In this document: positions 42,436 through 53,890 of the stretch, in pieces | Layout of the letters: every line of letters begins with the position of its first letter | Position numbering within the stretch: the first letter of the stretch is position 1 | NCBI RefSeq assembly: GCF_001641265.1 | Contig: NW_020167539.1 | Coordinates: 496,001-560,000, forward strand | Length of the DNA stretch: 64,000 nt | Direction: 5' to 3' | DNA from: Pseudogymnoascus destructans | Taxonomy: Eukaryota > Ascomycota > Leotiomycetes > Thelebolales > Thelebolaceae | Notes under the pieces: generated by a model | What the model was told of the DNA's origin: nothing | What the model saw: only the letters and a program-made list of their open reading frames with translations | The model's database searches: none | Position numbers and translations under genes: made by a program

Positions 42436-43386
42436 CCATTATCACACGGCGCTCTTAATAAATGATGCGTCGGCGCCAGCGGCATCGGCGGTATCGCTGG
42501 GTCCTTGGTATTTCGCTCGCAAGACGCGCCGAATTATCGGCCGGGGATACACAGCTTTGACGCCGAACTGTGCCTTAAAATTCCCTTCGCACTTTGTGCT
42601 CCGGCGCCTAATTGAAGCGCACCTGGACTACCTTATCCCTTTCTTTCATACTTGATTCTGTTCTGAATTGCCAGCATGCTAGCACCGATACCCTTTTTAA
42701 GTCGAAAGATAATTTCTATTCTCTTCCTGGCCTTCCATAATATGTTTAATCTCTCACGGAGGCTGTGTCTTGGTTTAAGGGCCCTAATTCCTGTTACTTT
42801 CTCGGGGTGCCTTGGGGTGTAAGGCGGTTGGATAATGGGCCGGGGATTATTATGGCGTTGGCATATGCGTGGTTGCTCTGTTATGATCGAGATGTTGCTA
42901 ATCACCCTATTTAGATAGAAGGTGAATTAGCACATGTATCAAGCATAGATCCAGCGCATTCTGTTCCATATGGTTCGCTCTGGTAGCAGAAAATGCTTTA
43001 TTATATTCACCCACAGCCCTGTCATATGCATCGTAGCTTTCAAACCAATGGACTGGTAACTCAGGGGGAACTCCCACCGTGTATTGAACCCTGTTTCGCG
43101 CTGGATCTGGTCAGAGTGGGTGCACGGATGGGGACTTGATAGGTATTCGTTGGCAGCAGTGAATGCCTTGGAGTTGCCAGCCTGGCACAGCGAACTTCAG
43201 TACTCCAGGTGGTATCATCAGACTACAGTGCTGGGAATTCATGTTATTCCTCAGCAGCATTGAGGGAGGCAAGTAATGGACAAGTACAATTGCATCTAAT
43301 CGCGGTGGGTCTAGTAAACGTACATACTATCTATCATTCCATGCAGCGCATATGCGTGCCCCAGTCTAGCCTGCTTTATTCTAGAT
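42436..43386. other. Convergent intergenic region, no gene seen
   Basis: 3' flanks of the TEA gene and MCR1. Frames at 42633-42905 and 43209-43484 have no motif. Confidence 0.4.
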
Positions 43387-44500
43387 TTAGAACTTGTAAA
43401 CCTGGTCCTTGCTGTACCCCAATTCGCTCAGAATACCAGTCAGCTCTCCCTGGTCCTTCGGGCTCTTCTTGTCACCCGAAATAGCCTTGTACATGCCCGG
43501 TGGTCCACAGACAAAGACCTTGATGTTCTCGGACTTTGGCTCCGGCAGCACGGTCTGGAGGAGCTCCTTGGTGATGAATCCCTTCTGGAAGTTGGGTGCG
43601 TCCTTGGGCGGGTTGTCGAGGGTGTAGAAGACGCGTAGACGTTGGGGATAGGTGTTCTCGAGATCCTCGAGCTCGCGCTTGAGCAGGATGTCCTCCTCGG
43701 TCACGTTGCCGTAGACGAGGGTCACCTTGGTCTTGTCCTCGGGGTTGTTGAAGATGGCGCGGGTAAGCTGGTACATGGGGGTGATACCAGTTCCTCCGGC
43801 TACAAGCGCGATGTGGTCATGCTTGTTGGCGGTCCAGGGGTACTTTGGGATGGGGCCCTTAACGTCAAGACGTTGGTCGGGCTTCATGTCGTGCAGGTGG
43901 GTGGACATTGGCCCATTGGCGTATTTCTTAACCAGGAGAGTGAAGTGGCCCCTCTCATCTATCCCATTTGTTAGAATTGGTATCTAGTAGGGGTGCTATG
44001 CAAGCTTACCTTCGTCGCTAACTGGAGTGTATGGGCGGATGACCGGCTTCTCCATCTCTGGTCCCTTATACTTGGTCAAGATGGCAGATGCTACCTTTAA
44101 GCCGCTGACATCGTCCTCATCGGGCAGCTCGAAAAAGAACTTCTTCGTGTTGTGGTTGACGTTCTCGACCTTTGCTAGCCTCAAGCTGACCCATCCTTGG
44201 TCACCACCAGTCAGGGCGTCCTTGGCTGGTCCTCTAACCTTCTCCTCGGCCTTCTGTAAGCCCTCCTTGATCTTGTCTGCGCTTCCCTTTTGGTTGAAGT
44301 AGAAGTAGCTTCCACCAGCAGCCGCGGCTGCGACGGCGGCATAGACCAGTGTGTTCGAGGAACCGCCTGGCACCGGCTCGGTGGCATAACGACGGTATTG
44401 CTAGAGCAGTTGTTAATGGCCGCTATCGGTCTCAAAAAATTGCGCAACTTACTGATTTTAGCGGCTGCTGAGCAGCCCTGAAGGCTTGGCGTGCAAACAT
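43387..44500 (-). CDS. MCR1: Mitochondrial NADH-cytochrome b5 reductase Mcr1
   Basis: Exons 44500-44453, 44400-44010 and 43958-43387; product 336 residues. The flavoenzyme transfers electrons from NADH to cytochrome b5 or to ascorbate radical recycling at the mitochondrial outer membrane and intermembrane space. The N-terminus is a presequence rich in Arg without acids ([20 protein letters not shown]), followed by a membrane segment ([18 protein letters not shown]). The FAD-binding motif is [10 protein letters not shown], where the second intron falls, continuing [24 protein letters not shown]-binding motifs are [11 protein letters not shown] and [15 protein letters not shown]. The C-terminus ends in [10 protein letters not shown], typical of Mcr1 (aromatic end). 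Length fits the family (about 300-340). Confidence 0.96.
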
Positions 44501-45036
44501 CTTGATATAATAGGGTCAATTGAATGTTTGTGGTTGAATTGGCTTTATCAAGTTGAGTCGCAACAGAAAGTTCCTCTGGGAACTCCACCAGCTTGGCGAC
44601 GCTCGGGCCCGGACAATTCAGGGCCGTAATTGCCAAGTATAAAAACATCGATGTAATCACGTGATAGCTCACCATTATCCTCAAAATCCAAGGCAATTGA
44701 GCTAGACAAGGGCTATAAGGTATAGATTTATACATATCACATGAGTATACATGTTATGCTTCTAGTAGTATTTTATTTAAATAACAGTATCTGCAAATGT
44801 CTTGCATTATGTGCGGATTTAGACAGCATGTTCCTATATCCTATACACTTGGTGCAAGTATGCATGCATGCGTCAGTTTTATTATTTACAACACTTTTGC
44901 TGGGATATGGCCCGTTTCCTGGCCAAATGCTCATCTAAGTGGCGCTGGTTATTGTTATGAAGCAACCCATTGTCAATACACAACAGTTTATGGGCATAGC
45001 ATAGCATCTTGCCACCCCTGAGCTGGCACCTGTAGC
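44501..45036. other. Intergenic, 5' of MCR1 and 3' of the Zn2Cys6 gene
   Basis: AT-rich with TATGCATGCATGC-type alternating stretches near 44858-44872. No gene was recognised. Confidence 0.4.
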
Positions 45037-47010
45037 TCATCCGCTTGCAACAGCAACATAGGTAAACTCTTGGGCCTCTAGTATCCGTAGATATGCCTGG
45101 GAGCACTTCCATTTTCCACTAAACCTCCCTAGGCTCTGTCGGATAGAGTCCAGGGACTCCTGGGAGCTTTTATTGCCGCTTTCTCTCACATCCCATGCAA
45201 AGTTGGCACCTGCGGTGTACAAGGTCTCCATGACAAAGGGGCTCACCCGTTCAATGTCGAGGTGATTTGTTGTTTGCGAAACCAGATGGTCTAAAAACTC
45301 CTTGATGCTGCTTGAAACCGTTTTCAGCCCATCGACTGCTTGAGTCTGCATTTTGCCTTCTTCTGGAGTGGTAGGTTTATCTCCTGAGACATGGCAGGCA
45401 TATGGATCGCATAAGGCGCAAAGTGCACTGAAGCATACGGACATAGGCGTGGAAAAACCTAGGTATTCTTGTGACATGGCGGCTTGGTGGACCAATATGC
45501 GTGCAAGGTCAGATATCTCTAGGTAGAGATCTGAAGCCTGTTGGAAGCGCTCCGTCTCTTGCATATCCCGCTGGCTGTGATGGCGAAGTACCTTACCTAG
45601 TAGTCGGGATGCCTGGCAAAGGCGAGCAAATGGACAGAGTGGGTCGGACATAGGTGAAGATACGCTCGGCGGATTCTGAGATGCAATTTGCCCTTCATCC
45701 TGATAGAGGTCAGTACATTGGGCAGAAACTTATCACCTGAAAGTAATACCCAAGCCGAGGTTGTCGCCGGTAATGCTGCTATATCGCGAGGATCTTCGCA
45801 AGCCAAAACCCGCCCTTTGCTTCCAATGGAAATCACCCTAGCGAGAGTCATTGGAAATAGTCTAACATACGGTGTGACTAATTTTATACCTGTCGAGAAT
45901 AATGACACCCCACCAAGAGCGCCTCCTCTCTTCCAGCTCTGTCCACGAGGACTGCATTATGTTAGATAGGCATCGAAACCATCGTTGGGAGCTACTTACC
46001 ACGAGAGATAGAAGTTGGGGAGCTCGCTCAGAGTCGTGGACGCCAAGAACCTGGCCATATCTAGCACAGGAACCGACGGTCATCCACGCAGCTGGGTATA
46101 TAGAGTGTCCCAACTCATATAGTGCCACAAGAATATATGCTTGGAGCACCACGAGTGATACTATCCCACTGGCCTCCAAGGAAGATATGAACCGTTTGGC
46201 GGCGGCATATATAGGGTTATATATATTTTCCGGGTCATCCTGGGGACGTGGAGCTATCAATTTCATACAAAGGAAAAGAAGGGCTAAATCTGGTCCAGCT
46301 TCCCACATAGGGTTGAGCATATTTCTTGCGAAGCGCTTTTTGGATATAATTGGCATCCAAGTATGCACTGTATCAAAGTAGTCCCTGATAACAGTCTGGA
46401 CAGCGGAACCATCGCCAAGGAGTTCTAGGACTTCCTATAGAGCAGTCAGACAGCTAAAGCAACATTGAAACAGTGTTCTTTCATATTTCTAGATCTGTCC
46501 GTCTAGTAAAACAGGTAGATGGTTACTCACTAATGGTATTTGGGCACTGGGAGCTTCTATGCGCCCACGGGTGAAACTCTCCGCCTCCAAGAAAGCAATA
46601 GCGGGGAACCTATTGTGCACCTGCTGATATGACGGGCTAGGGGTATAAGCGGGCGTGGGTGGCTGTTGGACACCTGCGCTCAACGTCGATATGGTACTGG
46701 CAGGTGTGTGCAGGTAGCTTTGTCCATGACCCGAACCATTCCCAGCAGCAGCACCTAGTAGCCGCCCTTCCAGTTCAAGCACCCGCTGCTGTAGGATATT
46801 AAAATCGTCAGACGTCGGTGCTGGTGATGCATCAGAATAGTCGCATGCCCTATTCATGCGTTCGCACAGGGAGCAAGCTGGCATCTTTTTATCACATCGA
46901 CGCTTCTGCCTCCTGCAAGAGAGGCATGCCTGTGATGCTTTTGGGGCAGACAATGTATCGCCATTGCTGCTATTGACATCATGCGTGGCATATGCCATGT
47001 TTGAGGGCAT
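45037..47010 (-). CDS. Zn2Cys6 fungal-specific transcription factor
   Basis: Five exons: 47010-46531, 46434-46000, 45951-45890, 45837-45750 and 45699-45037; product 575 residues. The zinc cluster is complete: Cys29, 32, 39, 46, 49 and 56 in ACLSCRRQKRRCDKKMPACS then LCERMNRACDY. A leucine-repeat-like coiled stretch follows (NILQQRVLELEGRLLG). The middle homology region (YFDTVHTWMPIISKKRFARN, MKLIAPRPQDDP, AYILVALYELGHSIYPAAWM, then ELEERRRSWWGVIILDR) is the fungal-specific transcription factor domain. The DEG after ATTSAW fits the LP..D..W.xG consensus only if the intron starts at GTATTA (45749). Alternative splicing there (donor GTGATAAG) would also keep frame. The target is unknown; no biosynthetic cluster surrounds it. 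Divergent from the J-protein gene. Confidence 0.88.
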
Positions 47011-47443
47011 CCTATCCGTCTATCTAGACCATGCGGCCGCACCCACCGTGCTTCAAATATAATGGGATGGCAAGGTCGGATAGGATTCACAGAGGCGCTT
47101 TTTGCCCTGGACAATAAGCTACACAGGTTCTTGAGAAAGATACGAGGTTGTAGAGACTCTTTTAGCGGCCCGAATGTCTTCATGTCATTCTTGCTGTGAT
47201 CGTATCTTATCCCAGTGGTAGGGACATGCTTTCACAACTGTCGTGTCATGGCGGGTATGGCGGGCGCTAGCGCCACACTGTGCATACCATCTGTAGCATC
47301 CCTGTAAATTAATTTGCGCTTGGACTGGTCGTCGCACCAAGCTGCATATAGAAAAGGTACGATATAGACACGCGCATCGCATCTCTGGATTTATTTGCAA
47401 AACTCAACTTGCAGCCGTCGATGGGCGCAAACGGTATCCCGCC
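47011..47443. promoter_or_regulatory. Shared divergent promoter of the Zn2Cys6 and J-protein genes
   Basis: 433 bp between start codons. A NotI-type GCGGCCGC octamer lies at about 47033-47040. No factor was assigned. Confidence 0.4.
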
Positions 47444-50077
47444 ATGGCAGACCGTCCACGCAGGGACCGAGGGGATAGAGATAGGGTCGGACCTACAGCT
47501 CAGCCGCAATCCGCGGTTCCCCGCGAGAGACGACGACGGCGCCCCGCTGATTCGAATCCAAGCAGAGCATATGATGGAGCGCAGATCCCGGTTGATTTGC
47601 GCTCGATGAACTCAATGAACTCAAGATACAGCCTCAATGAGCAATTCGCCTCGTCAAGGCAGGAGTTTGAGTTCGGTGATGACGACGAGGATGAATCCGA
47701 TTCTACAGAACCTACACCGAACATCCCACCTGCCCCTACCGCTGCCGCCACGCCAGAAGATGACGAGGGTGAATCTGATTCTGAGGAACCTACGCCAGAC
47801 ACCCCGCCTATCCCTACTGCTGCTACCGCCGGCCCAGAAGAGGACTCTTTCGAGGACATTTCAGACGCTGAAATACGCCAGCTTCTGCAAGCTAATAAGG
47901 ACGAGTTCGTGGATCACTATACTCTCCTGGGGCTTTCAAGGGACCCGCCTCCCACGGCCACGCAAGTAAAGGCTGCATATCACAGACTGTCCCTTGCATT
48001 CCACCCCGACAAACAACCACACCATCTCAAGGGTTCCGCTGAAAGACACTTTGCGCGTCTAAGGCTCGCATATGAGACATTATCGGAGCCAAGGAAGAGA
48101 GTGATTTATGACATTGAAGGAGAAGAGGGGGTTCGAAATGAGTATGGAGAAGGCGGGGCAATGGGGCGTGGTGGCGAGTCAAAGAAGCAGCTTTCATCCG
48201 TTAAGGCCATGAGTGCGGAAGAATTCAAAGCATGGTTCCTTGGGGTTTTGCACCGGAGAGAGCGACGCGCGATTGAGGCTCTTATTGATCACCACTCGAA
48301 TTTCAAGATCGGTCTCAATGCGTCCGACAATTTCGTGAAGCAGACCAGGGTCGTTCTCAGTGGTAACGTGGAGATTCCACTGCCTAACCAACTTCTCCGA
48401 GTCGATGAGATTGGTTTCGAGTCCTCATTTACACTTCCACTGCCAAAACTCGGTCGGCTCTTTGAGATACCAGTACGGCAGTTATTCCAAGACCGATTAG
48501 TGCCTCTAAATGAAGACGATGATGAAACAGAGCCTAATGACTGGGCCGATACGTTGAGCCCTTCTGTTCCAAAGTTGACCATTACAGGTGGTGTCTCCGG
48601 AGAAGTTCAAGATATTGTCGCTGTATTGCCTCGGGGCGATACTTCGCTCCCACCATACTTTAATCGTCACTACGCTATAGTTTCTCAACAGATCGGGTTT
48701 GGCATCGCCTTGCATCATGCTTTCCCAGAGCTTCTAGGCAGTGGTAACAGCAACTCCATCGCGTCCCTGCTTCAAGGGACGGGCTTTCGTCTGGAAACTA
48801 GCATGCTTCCTCACCCAGCTTCGACAACACTTATCTTAGAAAGGCCGGTGTGTATCATACCAGATACGACCCCTTTCAATGTCTCCATCACCACCACAGT
48901 AAAAGATTCTCTTATTCTTAGGCCACCGGAGATATTCGTCATCATACAGCGGGCTCTAGGACTACGGGGAAACCCTCGGGGTTATTTTGTTTGGGCATCA
49001 GGCGAGAAAGAGTGGCCCTCATCAATTTCCCAATCACTTGCAGGTGCTCCACCTTTAAACTTGCCGTATGCTGTTCGCTGGGTCACTCAAGGCCGTGGCT
49101 CTCCTTTGATGAAGCTCGGTGCCGATTGGAATTTCGACGGAGAAGCTGCAGGTGATAATGACAAGCCTGGAACAGCCCCGTTCGGCACTAGTGTCTATGT
49201 CCTAGCTCACACCGAAAGCGCCTATCTCAGTGTGTCTTACTTTTGTAACGTCTTCTCACGATACGATGAACCGCCCGTGCGCTCTCGTATAAGTAACAGC
49301 GGTGAGGTCATACCTCATACCGCGGGGCTTCATGTTCGCAAATCGCGCGGTATTCTCCTCGAAGTTGAGGCCAAGGTTGGATTGCCAGCAATCCTCTCTG
49401 CGTCAATAAGTGGCAAGAGGCGCATCGGAACATTCACCTGTGTTGGCTTAAGTGTCGGCGTGGCTCAAAACTTAGGGCTCTATTGCAGTTTCTCATGGAG
49501 TCGCTTAAAGCAAAACATCAGCTTTCCGGTGGCTCTGATTCCCCTCGAAGATGTTACCACAAGTGCCATTCTTCTTGCGGTCGGCATACCCTGGGCGCTC
49601 TACACAACTCTGGAATTTGCGGTCATTCGCCCTCGCATACGACGCAAGCGCCGGCGGCTTTTGAAATCACAGCGCGCAAAGTTGAAGCTGAACATTGCCA
49701 AAAAACGCGAGCAGGCAGAACAGGTTATGTCGCTCATGGTACCTTCCGTCGAGCATCGTCAGGCACAGGCACGGCGCTCCGGCGGGTTGGTAATATTAAG
49801 TGCATCGTATGGCACTAAGGGCAAAGATGGCGTCCTGGTGGATGTAACAACCGCCCTCGCATCGCTCGTGGATGCTGATCAGCTCAACATCCCTCGGAGC
49901 GTAGACAGGAATAAACTCACGGGGTTTTGGGACCCTGCACCACTGTCGAGTAAGGTGCTAGTGGTGAAATACTTATTTGGCGGAAAGGAGCACTTTGTGG
50001 AAGTGGGGAGTGACCAGTCCCTGATCATCCCTAGTCGGGCTCATGTCAGTACTGTACCATTGCGGCGGACTCTGTGA
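47444..50077 (+). CDS. J-domain protein, DNAJC11-like (mitochondrial MICOS-associated family)
   Basis: Single exon, 877 residues. A J domain lies at about residues 158-226 (HYTLLGLSRDPPPTATQVKA, then AYHRLSLAFHPDKQPHHLKG) with the HPD tripeptide at 187-189. After it, the protein extends about 640 residues with beta-strand-rich repeats (FKIGLNASDNFVKQTRVVLS, LTITGGVSGEVQDIVAVL) and a C-terminal hydrophobic segment near 700 (SAILLAVGIPWALYTTLEFA) followed by a basic helix (IRPRIRRKRRRLLKSQRAKL). The end, VLVDVTTALASLVDADQLNI, then LLVV-type KVLVVKYLFGGKEHFVEV, is the DUF3395 (DNAJC11 C-terminal) domain. In animals DNAJC11 sits at the mitochondrial outer membrane and contacts the MICOS/MIB bridge. 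The N-terminal 150 residues are acidic and low complexity (EPTPNIPPAPT and EEPTPDTPPIPT repeats). Confidence 0.9.
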   Translation: MADRPRRDRGDRDRVGPTAQPQSAVPRERRRRRPADSNPSRAYDGAQIPVDLRSMNSMNSRYSLNEQFASSRQEFEFGDDDEDESDSTEPTPNIPPAPTAAATPEDDEGESDSEEPTPDTPPIPTAATAGPEEDSFEDISDAEIRQLLQANKDEFVDHYTLLGLSRDPPPTATQVKAAYHRLSLAFHPDKQPHHLKGSAERHFARLRLAYETLSEPRKRVIYDIEGEEGVRNEYGEGGAMGRGGESKKQLSSVKAMSAEEFKAWFLGVLHRRERRAIEALIDHHSNFKIGLNASDNFVKQTRVVLSGNVEIPLPNQLLRVDEIGFESSFTLPLPKLGRLFEIPVRQLFQDRLVPLNEDDDETEPNDWADTLSPSVPKLTITGGVSGEVQDIVAVLPRGDTSLPPYFNRHYAIVSQQIGFGIALHHAFPELLGSGNSNSIASLLQGTGFRLETSMLPHPASTTLILERPVCIIPDTTPFNVSITTTVKDSLILRPPEIFVIIQRALGLRGNPRGYFVWASGEKEWPSSISQSLAGAPPLNLPYAVRWVTQGRGSPLMKLGADWNFDGEAAGDNDKPGTAPFGTSVYVLAHTESAYLSVSYFCNVFSRYDEPPVRSRISNSGEVIPHTAGLHVRKSRGILLEVEAKVGLPAILSASISGKRRIGTFTCVGLSVGVAQNLGLYCSFSWSRLKQNISFPVALIPLEDVTTSAILLAVGIPWALYTTLEFAVIRPRIRRKRRRLLKSQRAKLKLNIAKKREQAEQVMSLMVPSVEHRQAQARRSGGLVILSASYGTKGKDGVLVDVTTALASLVDADQLNIPRSVDRNKLTGFWDPAPLSSKVLVVKYLFGGKEHFVEVGSDQSLIIPSRAHVSTVPLRRTL

Positions 50078-50592
50078 GGCGTGGGTTCGAGTGGCTTGTA
50101 GTTGATTAGATATGAAGTGCATGGCAGCGTTAGTAGTCGAGGTGATATTTACTACATATTGCAGTGCAGATTTCATGCTATATACCTTTATATACTGTAG
50201 ATAACCTGTACATAAGGAAATTCCTCTTCAAAAACTTTTCACTAGGCGCCCCTTTTAGGCTTATTGCCACATTAATCTTCCATATATCAGACAGGTACGA
50301 GTGCAACTGTCCACTCCATTGGAATCTATAGCCTCCTGGCTTGTTGTATCTACTCAATCTATAAATATTTCGTATTATGACCATTAAAAGGTCGACACCT
50401 GTGTAGGTATCTTACCATCCAGGAAATCCATGCAGAAGGATCACTCTGCAATACTTTCCAGCCGCTTCCCCGTGAAACTTTTCGCAGGGTCAGTATATCA
50501 TCTTGTAATAAACAAGCTTGTACTAATTTTGCAGACACCTTTAAAGCTTGGCCAATGGCAAATTCTGTACCGATGCAGGCTTTATCGGGTAC
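50078..50592. other. Convergent intergenic region, no gene seen
   Basis: AT-rich 3' flanks of the J-protein and FRG1 genes. Nothing else was recognised. Confidence 0.4.
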
Positions 50593-51462
50593 TCAGCTGT
50601 ACTTATCATGCTTGCTTTTCACCTTCACATCGAGCAACGCCTCATGGTAATTGCCTTCTCTCCTCGCCCTCTTGAGCTTTCGAACCTCATCATCCTCAAG
50701 CTTCCTCCCCACGGCCTCTTCCAGTTCCTTTCGGCTGATCTTCTCCCTGGCCTTGTCTTCCTTGCCCCTCTTTAACTTTGGCTTGAAACGAGCCTGCATG
50801 CGTATCCTCAGGGTGGTGTTGAAGCTCACATCGGCCGCGTCGCCGCGCAGCTGGGGAACTGCTGAGTTCTTGGCTGGAGCAGCTATGGTGATATATTGGT
50901 CACGTAGGTTCTGGATTTGGAATGTCTCGGGTGTTGAAGAGGTAGGAAATGTGAGGAAGGATTCAAGGGGCGAGACAGCTTCGGTTTGAGCGGTGAGTAT
51001 GCCAAGTTTGTCGCAGCTGAGGTATCTATGTTTATAGCAGTCAGTAACATGAGTCTAGTTACTAGTATTAATAGGCAAGACGTACCTCCCATGATGCCCC
51101 TTGAAGCTGAAGTTCTCTGTGCCAGCGACGCGACTGGCAACCCATACTTGCCTCACGTCATGCGGTTCGGCGGTGCTTGGGTCACCATCTATAATATTCT
51201 CCAACGGACTGGCAAACACCTGGCCATTGGTATCGCATGCTATGCATGTAGGAGGTTCTGAGGGCAAGACGAAGACAATCGGCCCTTCAATGTCTGTGAT
51301 AGCTTCGGCGCTAACCCAGCTATCATCTGATGCCTGGTCCTCGACAGGACCCGCCGCATCGGTTGTGAGCTCCGTAGATGGCTCGCCGAATTTGGCGGCT
51401 GTATCGACGCGTTTTCGCTTCTTGGTCTTTGGATCACCCTTGAATGATAAGGCCTTGACCAT
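50593..51462 (-). CDS. FRG1-like protein (nuclear/nucleolar, actin-bundling fold)
   Basis: Exons 51462-51086 and 51025-50593; product 269 residues. FRG1 is a nucleolar/RNA-associated beta-trefoil (fascin-like) protein of incompletely known role in RNA processing. The N-terminus is a basic nuclear-type segment (MVKALSFKGDPKTKKRKRVD). The core reads FVLPSEPPTCIACDTNGQVF, then the junction HHGRYLSCDKLGILTAQTEA and VSPLESFLTFP, which matches the FRG1 YLSCDKxGxxxAxxEAxxPxExF pattern. FQIQNLRDQYITIAAPAKN then ADVSFNTTLRIRMQARFKPK follows. The C-terminal basic tail (KEDKAREKISRKELEEAVGR, then KVKSKHDKYS) is also family-like. The intron splits Arg (AG|A). Confidence 0.9.
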
Positions 51463-51724
51463 ATTGATGCTGTTCCTGGGGTTGGGTTGGTCACTCAGTG
51501 ACCGCAGTCTACAACAGCTTTATTTGTAGTGTAGTATGAAGAACAAATGCGGGGTCGAAACTAGCGTTGCTAACCCTCCTCCAACAGCTACCTGCCCCTC
51601 CTCTTGGACTGTAATGCGGTGGATTCCGCGATTTGAGAGAAGACCAGAAAGGTTGGCTAATATATTGCACTTTAATGCGTTATAATATTTGAATTAAGGG
51701 CTATATTATTTCTATTTTCAAGCA
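51463..51724. promoter_or_regulatory. Short shared promoter of FRG1 and the oxygenase-like gene
   Basis: 262 bp between two divergent start codons, the shortest such spacer in the window. No specific site was assigned. Confidence 0.45.
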
Positions 51725-52950
51725 ATGGCGCATGCTGCGGTGACTGTTAGCCTCGAGGCCCTCAAAAATGGTATGGCCATGTGGTCATGGGAAACGCTTC
51801 CACTTGTAGATAAAGGGATGAAGGCTGACACGTTGTTGGGATTTAGGAACTGTGCCTTTCTCTACATTAGAGGCTGCCTTTGGTCCAGAGTCACTCGGAA
51901 TCATTCTGGTCAAAGATGTAGACCCTGCTTTTGTTGAACTACGTCGACGACTACTATCCTATTCGACTTATCTGGGCAACCTCCCTCCCCAAATTCTAGG
52001 TAGAGTGCAAGTTTCATATTGTTGCCTACAGAAGAACTAACTCGTGCACAGAGCAGCTAGAAGATGCAACTGCCAAGTACCTAACCGGGTGGTCTTTGGG
52101 AAAGGAGACGTTAAAAAACGGCCAGGTCGACACGTTGAAGGGGTCATATTATGCCAACTGCGCTTTTTATGTGAACCCAGAGCTGGAATGCGCTGAGAGC
52201 ACTGCCGAATTCTCCTTGGAGAATTTCCCCGAATACTTGAGCCCCAATATCTGGCCGTCTGAGGGCCTTCTCCCTGCATTTCGCCCGACATTTGAAGAGC
52301 TTTGTCGACTGATAATCGATACCGCAGTTCTGGTCGCACGTGCATGTGACCAGTATGCCGAACAGAAAATAGACGGTTATACCAAGGGATACCTGGAGCA
52401 CGTCGTTCGCACCTCAACTACGACGAAGGCCCGATTGTTGCACTATTACCCATCTCCTCCCGTCGCTTCTGACGGGGCCCAGAGTGCTGTTCCTGAAGAT
52501 GGCTGGTGTGCTACACATGTTGACCATGGGTGTCTCACCGGCCTAACCAGCGCCATGTTCGTGGACGAAACCGCGACGAGGGCGTTGATTCAAGGTCATA
52601 ACGCAACTGATACCCATCTCCCAGCACTGCCGGAGCTGCCAAGTTCACCAGATCCCCAAGCGGGACTATATATCCAGTCTCGAAACGGTGAGACAGTGCA
52701 GGTTAAGATCCCCCGGGATTGCATTGCTTTCCAGACCGGCGAGGCCTTGGAGAAGATTACCCAGGGGAAATTTAGAGCTGTGCCTCATTTTGTGAAGGTT
52801 GTTTCGCCCAAGGCAGGAGATGGTGACATAGCTCGGAATACACTTGCAGTCTTTACGCAGCCCAGCCTGGACGAGTTGGTGGACACCGAGAGTGGAATCA
52901 ACTTTGGTGAGTTTGCAAGAGGGGTAGTGGAGAAGAATACTTCCAAGTAG
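51725..52950 (+). CDS. 2-oxoglutarate/Fe(II)-dependent oxygenase-like protein
   Basis: Exons 51725-51770, 51847-51999 and 52052-52950; product 365 residues. It resembles the isopenicillin-N-synthase/2OG oxygenase superfamily. The iron triad is HVD (His222, Asp224) in THVDHGCLTGLTSAMFVD and distal His312 in GKFRAVPHFVKVV, with Arg near 327 in ARNTLAVFTQPSLDEL as the likely 2-oxoglutarate carboxylate ligand. N-terminal LEAAFGPESLGIILVKDVDP resembles the short leader common in fungal members. The stretch QKIDGYTKGYLEHVVRTSTT then KARLLHYYPSP is typical of the family's core. Introns of 76 and 52 nt restore frame at G|GA and G|AG. The substrate is unknown, and no natural-product cluster surrounds it. 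Confidence 0.8.
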
Positions 52951-53890
52951 TTGTAATCTTAATCCAACTCCCATACGACTCGGCATACGCTGGCTGTCTG
53001 GGCCATCACGGTGCTCTGGATTTCGATTATAGCAACGTAGCTTCGTTTCTCATTTCACACATGCTTTTCACACATGCTTCGTTCGACTCCCAGGCAGCTT
53101 CTCGATTGGGGAAAAATGTCGCCCGATGTGTACGGACCGGCCAATAACAACGGCGGGGATTTATGAATTTCGACTTTGTACGGACTAGAGTAGGTCACTC
53201 TTTGCCTAATACTCCACGGTCTCATGCAACTGTACGGAGTACATATACTACACCACTTATGTACAAGTACGCCGCTGTATAACCCGCCCTACCACAAGGT
53301 ACTCCAATGTACTCGGCCAGTCCATCCTTTTACGTGGAGTGAACCGGTTCACTCACCGTCCTTTGATCTCACAGCCACAAAAACCCCGAAACGCCCCTCG
53401 ACGTATTCCTCTTCCGCTGCAACCTCCCAGACCGATACACTCATTTCCAGTTTTGGACATTCGGAAACACACTCGGCCCCAAACAATCTCGGGTCTCAAG
53501 AGAGCACCTCATCCGGATCCGGTTTCTATCGTTGGTGGCATCTCCTGCACTTGGCGCTGAAAGGGCATTCCAACGGGATCCTGCAAAACTGTGTTCGCGA
53601 ACTGGTCCATGCGGATCAAGTTACTTCCTGTGCTTCTTGCATGTAATAATCATCTAGCCGGTTGGGCTGCGATATTCCCCCAAGTTTGAGGACTGCGCTG
53701 GAAGGACTGCACCGGCCAAGGTGTCGAGCTGGAAGGACTGCACCGGCCAAGGTCGAGCCACAACCGACGACCCTTCACAAAGTGAACGCTCATCGACACC
53801 AAGCTACTGTTATCAGACAGGATTCACGGGTTGTTACAGCCTGTCAGTTACCATTCACCATCACTATCGATATCGCACGTACCAGGCAAG
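52951..53890. other. Intergenic, no gene seen
   Basis: Contains a short direct repeat, CGAGCTGGAAGGACTGCACC with GGCCAAGGT, at about 53693-53755. Frames at 53224-53646 and 53339-53560 lack motifs. Confidence 0.4.

Noticed and set aside
45037..52950. Secondary-metabolite cluster (Zn2Cys6 regulator plus oxygenase)
   Set aside because: The genes between and around are housekeeping (J protein, FRG1) and no core synthase or P450 is present.
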